Source: Hanleya hanleyi (taxonomy: Eukaryota; Mollusca; Polyplacophora; Lepidopleurida; Hanleyidae). Taken from it: a stretch of 64,000 nucleotides of DNA. The notes beneath the pieces were generated by a model that searched no databases, had not been told where the DNA came from, and saw nothing but the letters and a program-made list of their open reading frames with translations. The translations under genes were made by a program, and so were the position numbers. Location: assembly GCA_036873755.1 (NCBI GenBank), contig JAVTVY010018855.1:1-64000 (forward strand). The letters are read 5' to 3'. Shown here piece after piece: positions 1-11,100 of the stretch. Numbering within the stretch: the stretch's first letter is position 1; each line of letters begins with the position of its first letter.

Positions 1-802
1 CCCAAATGGGTTGCTCTACATGTCGGGATAAATGACCTGAAGCATGAAAACTCCAACGTCTCTGTTGGAGCATGTAAGTCACAGTATGATCTCCTTACAA
101 ATGAAGTCAAGAACAAGTTCCCGAACGCTCAGATTGTTCTGTCAGGAATTGTTGAGAACACCTTGAACTCAAGCACTCACAGCAAAGTTCAAGCCATGAA
201 CTGCTTACTGAGAGAGAAATGTGAAACAGACCAAAGACTTATTTATTGTGATAATGAGAAAATCACTGGAAATGCAATGAATTTCAAAGATGAACTCCAT
301 TTGTCCAATAGAGAAACTGGTCGTCTTGTTGTCAACATGAAACGGGCTATGGGTCTGAAAACGGGCAAAAATGGTCTGTCCACACAGCCTCGACAGGTTG
401 GGCCGAAGCTTGCCACTGATTCCTACCAACGAAAAGAGTTTTCGGTGCATGAGGGTCCCTCTTCTCAGAGTAGTGGCGACTACGCGTCTCGCAGCTATGC
501 CGATGACGGATGTGAAAACGCAGGGCTACATACCTGTGGTCCCATCTGGGCAGGATAGTCCATATGATGGTGTGACCAGCAGGGCATCCTTCCAGCCTTA
601 TAATCAGCAACACCCATTCAGTTACGGAACAGAGCTCAACACAAGTCGTACCTACCAAAATCCATTTTTTCCTACACCATCAGTTGATCAACGTGTAAAT
701 ATGCTCCCGATGCAGCAACTTCCCCCAGCTCATTCTTATTCTAACATCTCATGGCCCCAATTCGTACCGTTCTTCGGACCAAATCCAGCAACTCAGCGTT
801 AA
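1..802 (+). pseudogene. LINE ORF1, C-terminal part with SGNH/GDSL-esterase-like domain, frameshifted
   Basis: Frame 1 is open from the window edge to 558. It shows a GIND block (the G-x-N-D esterase motif) near residue 14, a hydrophobic VLSGIV strand, and a DELH motif (the catalytic D-x-x-H pair) near residue 98. After roughly position 505 the protein-like sequence continues in frame 2, as a Pro/Gln/Tyr-rich tail that stops at 802, so I infer a frameshift between about 500 and 525. The end overlaps the start of ORF2 by about 50 nt. The first catalytic block, with the nucleophilic Ser, lies outside the window. In CR1-type LINEs such ORF1 proteins are RNA-binding/esterase proteins of uncertain role. 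Confidence 0.75.
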
Positions 803-3800
803 CTTCTACTTTAAATGTAGCATGCTGGAACATTAATGGTCTGATATCTAAACATAACGATAAAACTGCTGATCCAGATTTTATTAACACTGTTCACAGA
901 TTTGACATTTTCGGTTTAGTTGAAACTTGGTTGGATGATTCAATTGTTCCTGTTGTTGATGGTTACGGTTATATTTCTCATAACAGAGGAAAATCCTCTG
1001 CTAAAGCAAGGCGAAACTCTGGTGGTATTGGTCTGTTTTATAAACTGGAACTGGATTCAAGTATTGAAAAGATGTCTAACACACAGGCGTCAAGATTTTG
1101 CCTTTGGTGTAAACTTAAGAAAGCTACATTAAATATACCTCATGATGTTTATATAGGAATTGTTTATATAAGTCCACAACATTCCACTGTCTGTCAAGTT
1201 AACACAACAGATTCAATCAATGCTTTTTCACTGTTAGAAAAGGATATAATCCAGTTTTCTAAACTTGGTGATGTAATCTTACTAGGTGATTTTAATGCCA
1301 GAATTTCTAGCAGTAATTCAGATTGTGTTCAGAATGATTGTATATATAATGAAGTAATATCATGCAATTTACCAGCCGATTATGAACAAGATTGCTGTCG
1401 AGACAGATTATCATTAGATGTGCACTCTAATATGTATGGAAAGTACTTAAGTGAGTTATGTATCTCTACGGGGATGAGAATTCTAAATGGTAGAGTTTTA
1501 GGTGATTTATTGGGCAAATTCACATGTTACACATGGAATGGTGCCAGTGTAGTTAATTACTGCATAGTTAATAGTAGTTTACTGAGTGAATCTATTACTT
1601 ATTTTAGTGTTAATACCTTGCATGAAACGTTATCTGATCACTGTGTCATTCAGACGTCCTTAAAATTCAGCAACTCAAACTTTCAATTGAGACAGCGTTC
1701 TGCTAAGCTACATGCATTACCTGCCAAATTTGTGTGGTCCCCTAATGTAAAAGAACCATACTGTAGGTCATTAGAGTCTGACATCATCCAGTCAGAGCTT
1801 GCTGAGGCTGTCAGTCCGACAGTCTCATGTCAAACATCTGCAACTTCCATAGTACAGCAATTCTCGAGCATTGTCAACAAAGTAGCTTCCAGGCATTTGA
1901 AAGCTATAGTTTATCAGAGAGTTGGTGGCATCAAATCAAAACAAAAGTCCACTAAACACAAGTTATGGTATGATGATTCATGTAAATCACTTTTATTGCA
2001 ACTCCGTAAAGCTTCAAAGGTGTATGATAAATGCCCTTCAAATTTAGCAGCGCGAACTCAGTTCTATCTTCTCAGAAAGCGATATTTAAAATTACTTAAG
2101 GTTAAGAGATTTTCATACAGGCAGTCAGTTATGGATGAATTGCAACGCTGTGAGAAACAGGATCCTAAACACTACTGGGCACTCCTGAATAAGCTAAATG
2201 ACAAGACTACAGTTAAAGCAGCTGATCAGGTGGATGTTTCAACCTGGTATAGTCATTTCAATAATATCATGAATTCATGTGATAATGCACAGTTTGATCA
2301 AGATTCTGAAAATGAGCTGCTTTCTAGGCTAGCCTCACTTGAGAAACAGGACAGTAATTTTGAGTTCCTTAACTGCCCTGTCAGTTCGGTAGAAATATCA
2401 TCTGCAGTTGCAAGCTTGAAGGCTGGAAAATCTGCTGGAGAAGATATGATAACCAATGAAATGCTCAAATATGGCATAAATGCATTGTTGCCCTATCTTC
2501 AAGTTCTGTTCAGCAAGATTTTGGCATCAGGATATTTTCCAGAATCCTGGAAATCTTCACTCGTGATTCCTTTACATAAGTCTGGTAATTTACGAGATCC
2601 AAGCAACTATAGGGGTATAGCTATAAGCAGTTGCTTATCTAAGTTATTCTGCTCCATTTTGAACAAGAGATTGCAAAGTCACTTGGAAGCTCTTGACAAA
2701 CCAAATGAATCCCAATGTGGCTTTCGTAAAGACCACAGTGCGTCTGACAATGTATTGATTTTGCAGTCTGTAATAGAGTCACACATAAATCAAAATCAAC
2801 GCGTTTATGCTTGTTTTGTGGACCTGCGCAAGGCTTTTGACTCGGTATGGAGGTGTGGTTTACTGTACAAACTCCTCAAAGCAGATGTCACTGGTAATAT
2901 ATATAATATCATTAAGTCTATGTACTCTGACCCGTCCATGCGCATAAGATTGAGTGATGGTGTATCTGATAGTTTTGTATCTAGCCGAGGTGTATTACAG
3001 GGTAATAATTTGAGTCCCACACTGTTTAACATTTTTATTGATGACCTTCCTGATATATTTGGTGAGGATTGCGATCCTGTAGTCTTGGGAAATTTCATTT
3101 TATATTGCTTACTACATGTATATGCAGATGATATTGTTATACTGAGCCTTTCACCTGAAGGTCTGAATAATGCCTTAGCAAAATTGCAAGCTTTCTGCAC
3201 CAAGTGGCATTTGTCAATTAATTTTCAGAAAACAAAAGCTATGTGTTTTTCCAAGTCTGGTCGTTCACCAAACTTTCATGTCTACATTGGTAATAATATT
3301 GTTGAGATTGTTCACCAGTTTCTTTACCTTGGAACACTATTTTGTTCCAATGGAAAATGGTCAAAAGCGCTGGAAAATTTAAAAGGTCGAGGTTTGAAAG
3401 CTTTTTATAAGATCTGCCAGCTTGTTGGAGATGACCCAAGACCAAGTCTGTGCACTAAGATTTTCGACTCTGTGATAAAACCTATCATTTTATATAACTC
3501 TGAAGTTTGGGGAGTTAACGAGCTTCCTGAGTCTAATCCTATTGAAGCTGTTCATACAAAATTCTGTAAATTTACACTTGGTGTTAACAAGAAGGCATGT
3601 AACTCAGCTGTACGAGCAGAGATGGGTAGGCTACCCATGACAGTTTTAGCTAATATTAGCGCGATCAAATACTGGTGCCGTTTAGTGAGTTTACCAAACT
3701 CGAGACTTGTTAAACAGGCTTATTTACATAATCTTCAGCTTGCTGTTAACTATCCCAATACTTATTGCAGTAGAATCAAAAAAATATTGTCCACCCATGG

Positions 3801-4329
3801 TTTTTATGATGTTTGACTTCAGCAGGCAATTATTAGTACCAGCCATTTTCCACGATTGTTTGCCAGTAGAATAACAGACGAGTTTACACAGAATTGGCAA
3901 AGTACGATGTCCAGTCCATCAAATCATAAACTGGATACTTATGCTTCATTTAAACAAGACTATGGCTTTGAGAAGTATCTCTCTTATAAGTTAACTACTT
4001 CTCAACGAGTGATGCTTACCAAACTAAGAATAAGCAACCATAAACTAGAAATCGAAACTGGCCGCTACCATAAACCGATTATACCCAGGAACGGTCGAAC
4101 GTGCCAGTTTTGTGTGGGCTCTATTGGGGATGAGTATCATTTTGTTATGCATTGTTTAAATAATGCTGATCTAAGATTGTCGCTATTTCGTGAATTGGGT
4201 CTGACCGTCCCCAATTCAGAATATCATTCTCGTATATTGTTCACCAAACTTTTAAAATGTGATAGTTTTAAAATCACCAGAGTATTTGCTAAATTTGTAA
4301 TACAAAGCTTCGACAGGAGGGTCAGTTGA
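751..4329 (+). pseudogene. LINE ORF2: APE endonuclease plus reverse transcriptase, one in-frame stop
   Basis: The first 1021 codons hold an APE-type endonuclease: NVACWNINGL near residue 22, ET in GLVETWL, GDFNA near residue 178, SDH near residue 296. The reverse transcriptase follows: NYRGIAIS, FVDLRKAFDSV, the GVLQGNNLSP block and catalytic YADD near residue 791. A TGA at 3814-3816 interrupts the frame. The same frame then runs to 4329, encoding a Cys-x2-Cys ... His/Cys segment (CQFC ... HFVMHC) typical of the C-termini of these ORF2s. The endonuclease motif usually read S-x-V-D-Y is SVVNY here, so an expected catalytic Asp is Asn. The start at 751 overlaps ORF1. The family's role is target-primed reverse transcription; this copy is doubly compromised. 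Confidence 0.9.
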
Positions 4330-4367
4330 TATTCTGTACAGGCAGATTGACATGTACCAGTTTTGAA

Positions 4368-4493
4368 ATAATTGAAAACAATTCGAGCCTCTGTTGAGCC
4401 ATGTAAAATCATACACTTGTTCATGTATACTGTTACTGGCCTTAACCAATGTGATTTGTGTTTGCGCCAATAAACGAATCTGAATCTGAATCT
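4368..4493 (+). repeat. LINE 3' UTR end and (GAATCT)3 tail
   Basis: This segment is shared almost base for base with 49,038-49,163, which defines the 3' end of the LINE and its tandem hexamer tail. Between the tail and the next SINE fragment (4494-4589) there is a second, unrelated-looking tail with two TCTTA units near 4535-4549 and nothing else recognisable. Confidence 0.8.
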
Positions 4494-4589
4494 GTGTTGC
4501 CCTTGACCCCTGCCGGGTGAAATTGTACAAATAAATCTTATCTTATCTGTATTTGCTCGGCCTGTAATAGGTGTATTGCAAATATTAGG

Positions 4590-4655
4590 CACCGTCGTGA
4601 TATGACTGAAAAAAATATTGAAAACGACGTTATAAATCCTACTCACTTACACACC
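4590..4655 (+). mobile_element. SINE 3'-end fragment
   Basis: The block GGCACCGTCGTGATATGAC followed by AACGACGTTA and a CTCACT-rich end matches, in inverse orientation, the tail halves of the two 5S-derived SINEs at 47,707-47,907 and 57,330-57,561. Only the last ~65 bp are present; the 5S-like head is missing. It sits about 300 bp upstream of the PCF11 start codon. Confidence 0.7.
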
Positions 4656-4744
4656 CTTATTTTGTCCTCAAATCGTTCACGACAGAGTTTTCATCTCGGC
4701 GTGTAAGATGACCCTGTTGTGGAGATTGAAACAAGCTCTGGCTC

Positions 4745-4855
4745 GAACGAATCACGTGGCGATTCGCTAATGCCCACGTGTTGGTTTCAACCAATCAAGT
4801 CTTAAATTGGCTGTCGGATCACGTGGCCAGGCAACGCCATATCGCCATTTTGCAG
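4745..4855 (+). promoter_or_regulatory. Probable TATA-less PCF11 core promoter
   Basis: Three CACGTG E-boxes (4753-4758, 4775-4780, 4820-4825), a CCAAT box (4791-4795), an inverted CCAAT (4806-4810) and a YY1-like CGCCATTTT (4843-4851) cluster within 110 bp, about 100-200 bp before the start codon. No TATA box is seen. This is the layout of a housekeeping promoter. The transcription start itself is not visible; it is probably just downstream of the YY1-like site. Confidence 0.55.
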
Positions 4856-4952
4856 AAGATTTAGCTGCGGAGCGGATTTGGTTCTGAACTTCGTGATGTT
4901 TGAGTAGTAATTTTGATGAGTCCATTCGGTTAAATTGATGAAGTTAACAAGA

Positions 4953-5111
4953 ATGGCGGCGGCAGAAGCCATCGAAGAGTACAGATCATCTCTGGGCGAC
5001 CTAACGTGTAACAGTAAACCACTGATCAACATGCTGACCATGCTTGCGGAAGATCACGAGCAGGATTTTCCAAACGAGATTGTTCAAGTTATCGAAGCTC
5101 ATATCCAAAAG
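4953..5111 (+). CDS. PCF11: PCF11 exon 1 (CID helices 1-3)
   Basis: Encodes residues 1-53, with EEYRSSLGDLT and NSKPLINMLTMLAED, a clear match to the start of animal Pcf11 CIDs. The phase-0 donor at 5112 (GTTCTA) is weak by consensus. It is supported because the next exon continues the CID with no missing residues. Confidence 0.88.
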
Positions 5112-8100
5112 GTTCTATCTTTCGTGTTTATACATTAACGAATCTCACGTTTAGGTTTCTGAAAGGGTTGAAGTAGGTAGATGTCTGAATACATGTTATA
5201 ATCATGAAGAGAGTTGCTCATTCTTTGGATTTTGACCCACTTTTTTTAGGGGGGGGTAGTCTGAAGGTCACGACTTTGTCCAGTATTCTGAATCACAAAC
5301 TTGACTAAACAAGGATAAACTACTAAAAAAAAAAAACGAAAAAAAACATGCGTTTATGGTTGTTCTTTAACTTGTGGTGCTACCATATGTTAGCCTTAAA
5401 AAAAAATAACAAGGATTTGGAAAGGGGGGGGGGGGCATTAATTTATCATGTCTGTAAAATGACCTATTGCATGCCAAGGTGTATGTACTTTTTACTTCGC
5501 CAGGCCTGGCCTTGGGGTGTGAGCATAGGAGGTCTACATCCATCTATCTCTTGAGTTCTAATGCCATTTTTTGAGAGTAATTATACACCAAGGCTCCATC
5601 GCAGGGGGTCACAGAGTATAAATGGTTATCGAAAATTTGTGTGGTTGAGCAAGTTTTTCCAACTCAAACTGTCAATTTATCACCAATTGCTTGTTACCAC
5701 CATGCTTTTAGCTAGCCAGGAGTCTTGTCTTTGAAATGCCCCATTTTGAATTGAGACTTAATAAAATCTGGAAATTTAACAGGAAGAGATGGAAGTGAGA
5801 TGCCCTGTTGTCAGGAAAAAGTGCAAAAATGTGCAATTGAGACACCCTGTTCAAATCGTAGCTAAAAGCCTGGTTACCACTATATGTAAAGAATCGCTAT
5901 TCCTATGAGCACCAGACCTGAACTTGCAAATGGTCATAGCTTAGAAGCCTATGGAAAACCAGTGAACTGAACTTTTTTTTTCTGGGTCAAAATCTGTCTG
6001 TTTGGCATGAATTGTTATCGGGTCCAGATCTTAAAGATGATGAAACCTACGTTCTACCGAATTCACACCAGACCCATATTTTGTCATCGGCGTAACAGCC
6101 AAATGTAAAATTAATGAGATTTACCTATATTTCCCAAGTCACCAGGTAAAAACGTCAATTGTCAGTTGCATGTTGCCACCCGTTTTTTTTTCCTCAACCC
6201 AAATACCCCGCAAGGCTGAGGCGCTCTGCGAGACTCCTGTTAACCAAGCAAAATTTTATATGCAGCTTGGAGTAAGAAACCATTTATATCTTTTATGTTT
6301 GAAATTTTTTGGTTTTGTATTTGTTTCTCGTAATAAACATGAAAAATTGAGTGGGTAGCCAGGTGTTTTATATAGACCTGCAGGGTCTGAAATAGCAGTT
6401 GGACATGAACAAAATTTGGCCTTGCCTGATCAAAAGTACTTTTCCTCTCTATGTTAGAGCACAATCTGATTAAAAACAGACCCAGAAACTGATTCTCTAA
6501 CTGGATCTTATCTCCTTCCTATCTCGAGGCCATTCAGTGACCTTCTGGCATGAAAATAACGTTATCTAATCTTTCAGCAATCCACGCAACATCCGAGATG
6601 GCACGACGATATTATGGGACAGCCAATTCTTGCGCAACCAACTCAACGGGTTATATGACCTACTCCTGGGAAACAGATGTTTCAAGATAACCAAAATTAG
6701 AACTGCAAAGGGGAAAATGTGACCGACCCATGACCATTGGGAAATGAGATGAATAATGATCTATGACTAAAATTTGCTTTGAATTTAAAAAAAATGATTC
6801 GAACTAAATTGTGTAGGAAGAAGCTATGTGGTTTTGACATCAGTCAAGAGTGAAATGAACAACCCCACATGGAGACATTTCACCCTGTGGATTGGTTGTC
6901 AACTTGACCAGATTCTTCCGCCAGAAATTTGAATGAATGCCATTGGCACTTTCCGTCTTACTATATTCACTATACTTGGGAGACTTGGGGAATTACTGAG
7001 CTCTCTGCTGCCGAGTTTCACGCAGAACAAACTCTCGATAGGAAGAGGTTCAGATCTACTTACGCCAGAGTGGATCTGCTTTTAATCAGATTGGTTAGAG
7101 TTATGATGGATCATGTCTGAGCATTTTGAATCTGCTTATTTCACACCCGTGACCTCTCAAATTTCAGTTAAAAAATACTTGAAAAAAAAAGAGATTGGTA
7201 TAATCAGATTTTATAGGTAGGGTTACCAGAAACATCAAATTTATTTTGAAAGATCTGAATACAAAATCAGATTTTGTTCTAACCGCAAGACAACAATCTA
7301 ATCGATTCGACACACAAATTGAGTATATTTTCTTATGGGCTCTACCAATTCGAGTTTGCATGTATTATCCTTTAATTGGTGATAACTTATAACCTCATTC
7401 TGTTTTCAGCTAATTCTGTTAATAAAATCCAGTAAAATAGAATAGTGAAATTGTTTGTTCTGTATACAATACTGTAGTGTAACTAAATGTTGATCACCTG
7501 TAATTGTCCTGGATTTCTTGATGTAAATTTATTGGTGCTACAAGGCTTGCTTTTCCATGGGGATCCGATTTGCATCCGATTCATGGGAATCCAGTAGATT
7601 GCCGTAAAGATTTTAGCAATCTTATCTGTATAGAAATGATACTAAGCATTGGATTCCCTTAGAGTTGGACTGCGAGAGTCGGTTTGGATTCTCATAAATT
7701 TTGACGAAAAGCAAGGCTTGTGCTATGATTATTACAAAAAGTTAGCTCATGAACTCGTGCTTTGGACTGATCTTGGAATGGATGGCCAGTCAGTGGTGGA
7801 TTATGAAAAGAAATGGATATAACTGGATGAAGAAACCAACTTGAGAACACTTAGGAAAGACTTATCCCCTCTCCCGGAAGAAACCATTTCCATTCACAAG
7901 CCCAAAAGTATTAGGCTTGGTAGGCACAGAAAAAGATTGACCAGTTTATTTTATTGGGAGTGCAGAAACTACAAATATTACCCGAGGAGTGATGTTGGCC
8001 ACGTGTGTCAGTAGCCCTGCGAAGTGAAGAATCGATATAGAATATATTTGTTCAGCAGCACTTAATTAGGTATCATAGCCAGAGTAACCAGAAACTTCGA

Positions 8101-11100
8101 AACATTGTTGAGCCTTGGGCCATCTACAAGGCATGTTCCAATTTTTTCCCTCTGCCAATACAGCCCTGGGGTATTGAGAGCACCAAATTAGCATCACACA
8201 TACATATGGCCACAGAGCAAAGCCTATTGAAAATCGGGGAGATTGACCTTATTTTTCAGGTCACCAGGTCAAAATGTGTCAATTTTTAGCAAATTGGTTG
8301 TTGCGACCATATACATGGTTCGCACACTACCTTGAAAATCTTGAATTGCCTTGAAAATGACAATTTAAAATTCAAGGCCTTGAAATGCCTTGAAAAATGG
8401 GAAATCGGGTCATGTACCTTGAAAAGGCCTTGAAAACGGGAATTCTTAGCATGTTGTTGTCAATTCTGTAAAGCTGAGAGTTGTGAATGAATGTTGAATC
8501 ACCCTTTGTCATCCGTTAGCAAAAGTAAGCCCCGATTATGACCGTAAGATTATTTTCTCAATGGTTGTCACACTGTGTAAAGGGAGACTATCCACGGTAT
8601 ACAGGTTCTCCTTGGAAATCAGAAACCTCACTTGAAGTATGCTCTCGTAAGTGAGCGGAGGGTTCCCAACTGTTTAAATCTCGGTCATCGCTTCTGCGCA
8701 GTGAATATATACAATGTCACCTGATCACGTGGGCCCGCTACATCGCGAACCTTCAGATTTCCATTGAATTTTCATGCCAAATGAATATTTTTCGGGTTTC
8801 CGACGGGTCCAGCAGAACGAAGTGGTTTTTGGCGGTTTTTGGAAATTGTTTCGTTTTTGACATTGAACATCATCTGCTAAATACAAATTGTGGAAATGGT
8901 GTGCCTTTTCAATACAAATTGGCTAAAGGATGACAAGTATAAGGACTGGCTTTGCCAGCATGCAGATAAACGCAAAGCTGTGGGTGCTGTGTGTAAGAAA
9001 GATATTGACGTTGGCAAAATGGGCGAGTCAGCCTTGACTTCCCACATGTGTGGCAAAACACATCAGCGTTATGGAAAATTTAAGACGGATCACCAGGACC
9101 AGTAGTCCAATTACGGACTACAATGCTCAGAGAACGCCACATGGGTGATGGTGTGTAAATAAATAAGCTATCCACAAGACATGTACATTTTAATGTGACA
9201 GAAACATCCGACTATCACATATCTTTAACATAAGTGTCATATTTGACATTTAATAGGCAGCATATCGTCAATGCATGACAATGTTATGTATGAACAATAA
9301 TATCTCAGCTAGACATTAGTAAAAGTCTATGTATCATTGGATACTGGTTGCGAAAAAAGGTAGGAAAAATTAGTCTATATTCCTTTATTACATAAAAAGT
9401 GTATACCTTGAAAACAGGAATTATTACCTTGAAAAGGCCTTAAAAACTGGGGCCTCCAAGGTGTACGAACCCTGCATATATTTTTAGATTAAATGTGCTT
9501 AGGACCACCAAACTTAAAGCAAGCCTTTCGAATGTCCGTGAGTGACCTATTTTCTGTTTGACCTAATACCTTGGGGTATTGTCATGTATAGGTTTGCCGC
9601 TTTATTTGTTTTCTTTCTACCATATTTAAGATTGACTTTGCCTGGAAGCACCAAACTTAAATAACACATGAATACAAACCTAGAGAAGAAGCCTATTGGA
9701 CAAAGAGCAGAAGCCTATCTAAAAGTGACCTGTTTTTTTGGAGTCACTGGGTCAAAGTTGTTCCTTTTATCAACAATTGATGTGTAACTAAAAAACGAGG
9801 AAGATAAGGCCATAGAGTTAGCCAGTTAACTGTCCAGCCGTCCTTTGGACGGCCCAAATAAAATTTTGGGGAATTTTGGACGGCCTAGTATTTGCGTGGA
9901 CATATTGCTGGACGGTCAAGTGTCTTTTCAAACTGCCGATATTTTCTCCGCCAAGTTCATGAAAAAGTTCTTGACGGGATTCGGTTGAACCAGCCGTAAA
10001 CTATTCTCCGCTCCTCCAACATGTATAAAAATCCCTGCTGCACGTAACGGACATTTTGATATTCCCCCCGTCAGCATTCGTATCTAATTCAATGCCTAGT
10101 CTTAGATTCCCCTCGGCAGAGTTGACCGACCGATAAAATCTCCGCGACCTATAAAATCTCCGCCACAGATTACTCTGTCTCGAATGTCTCATTAGCGTAT
10201 AATATTTAATACGGATACCCCTGCTTGGAGACGACATACTTCACACAAGTTCTCGCGTGCTGACTTTTCAACACGGAAGTGTTTCACGTGTTGGACCGCG
10301 AGGCAAAATGTTGAACAAAGTGATAACGACAGTGACGGAGGAAGAAGACGAAGTGAGGGACAGAAGTCCGGCTAAAAAGAAAAATGCCACTAGTTCTGTG
10401 GCCCGCAGTAGGGACTAGTCTGGGGACAGCCGCACGACGCTCCCACGTGTTAGACGTTTCCCGAAAGAGTGCCTTACCAAATACCCGTGGATAGATTCGA
10501 TGAAGCGGGGAATGTCATGTTCTGCTTCGATTGCCGAAAGTTTGGTGTGGCAGGAAGCTGGTCATCTGGAAACAGTAATTTCCGGTATGTCTTCGCGGCA
10601 ATAAGTTAGTATGACACATAACTCACACTGAATCGGTCCCAGTGATTTTAACTCGTCCACGCTTTCTCAACACAATGGATTCGTCCGTGGACATGCATGG
10701 GCTGTACTTTGGAGTCAAGTAAGCGGACCAATTCATTTTCGTAGTAGGGGTGAAATAAAATTATAATTCACGCAGTTTGTGTTTGTACAGTTTAGTAGGG
10801 GTGAAATAAAATTTAATGCATTCAGTTTGTTTGTACAGTTTAGTGCAATCAATTATAAAAGAGCAAAGACTAAAATAACTCAATGTACACAAAAATTGGT
10901 AAGAAGAATTAGTTATAATTAAGAATAAAATAACTTAACTCTAAATCAATGAAGGAACACAAGTTTATTTCCAGAAACAAAATCAATGAATAAAATAGCA
11001 TTATTATAAATATGCAGAACAAGTTTAACAATTTATTTCATAATTGTAGGCTTAAAACTATGGCTTGAGTTTTGGTAATGCACATGACAAATAGGTGTTG

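Larger units (their letters stand above)
1..4493 (+). mobile_element. Non-LTR retrotransposon (esterase-ORF1 LINE, CR1/Jockey-like group), 5' end outside the window
   Basis: Seen: an SGNH-esterase-like ORF1 end, then an ORF2 with an APE-type endonuclease, a reverse transcriptase with YADD, and a C-terminal zinc-knuckle-like segment. A 3' UTR of about 160 bp follows and ends in three GAATCT units (4476-4493). Esterase-bearing ORF1s, APE endonuclease and short tandem 3' tails are known features of CR1-type and related LINEs. The exact clade (CR1, L2, Crack or Daphne) is not resolved here. Both ORFs are damaged, so this copy is probably immobile. It lies 5' of PCF11 in the same orientation. Its 3' end recurs at 49,038-49,163, and a relative of it at 46,728-46,788. 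Confidence 0.92.

Noticed and set aside
4938..4940. Upstream in-frame ATG of PCF11
   Set aside because: Poor context (T at -3, A at +4) compared with ATG 4953; it would add only five residues, but it cannot be fully excluded.
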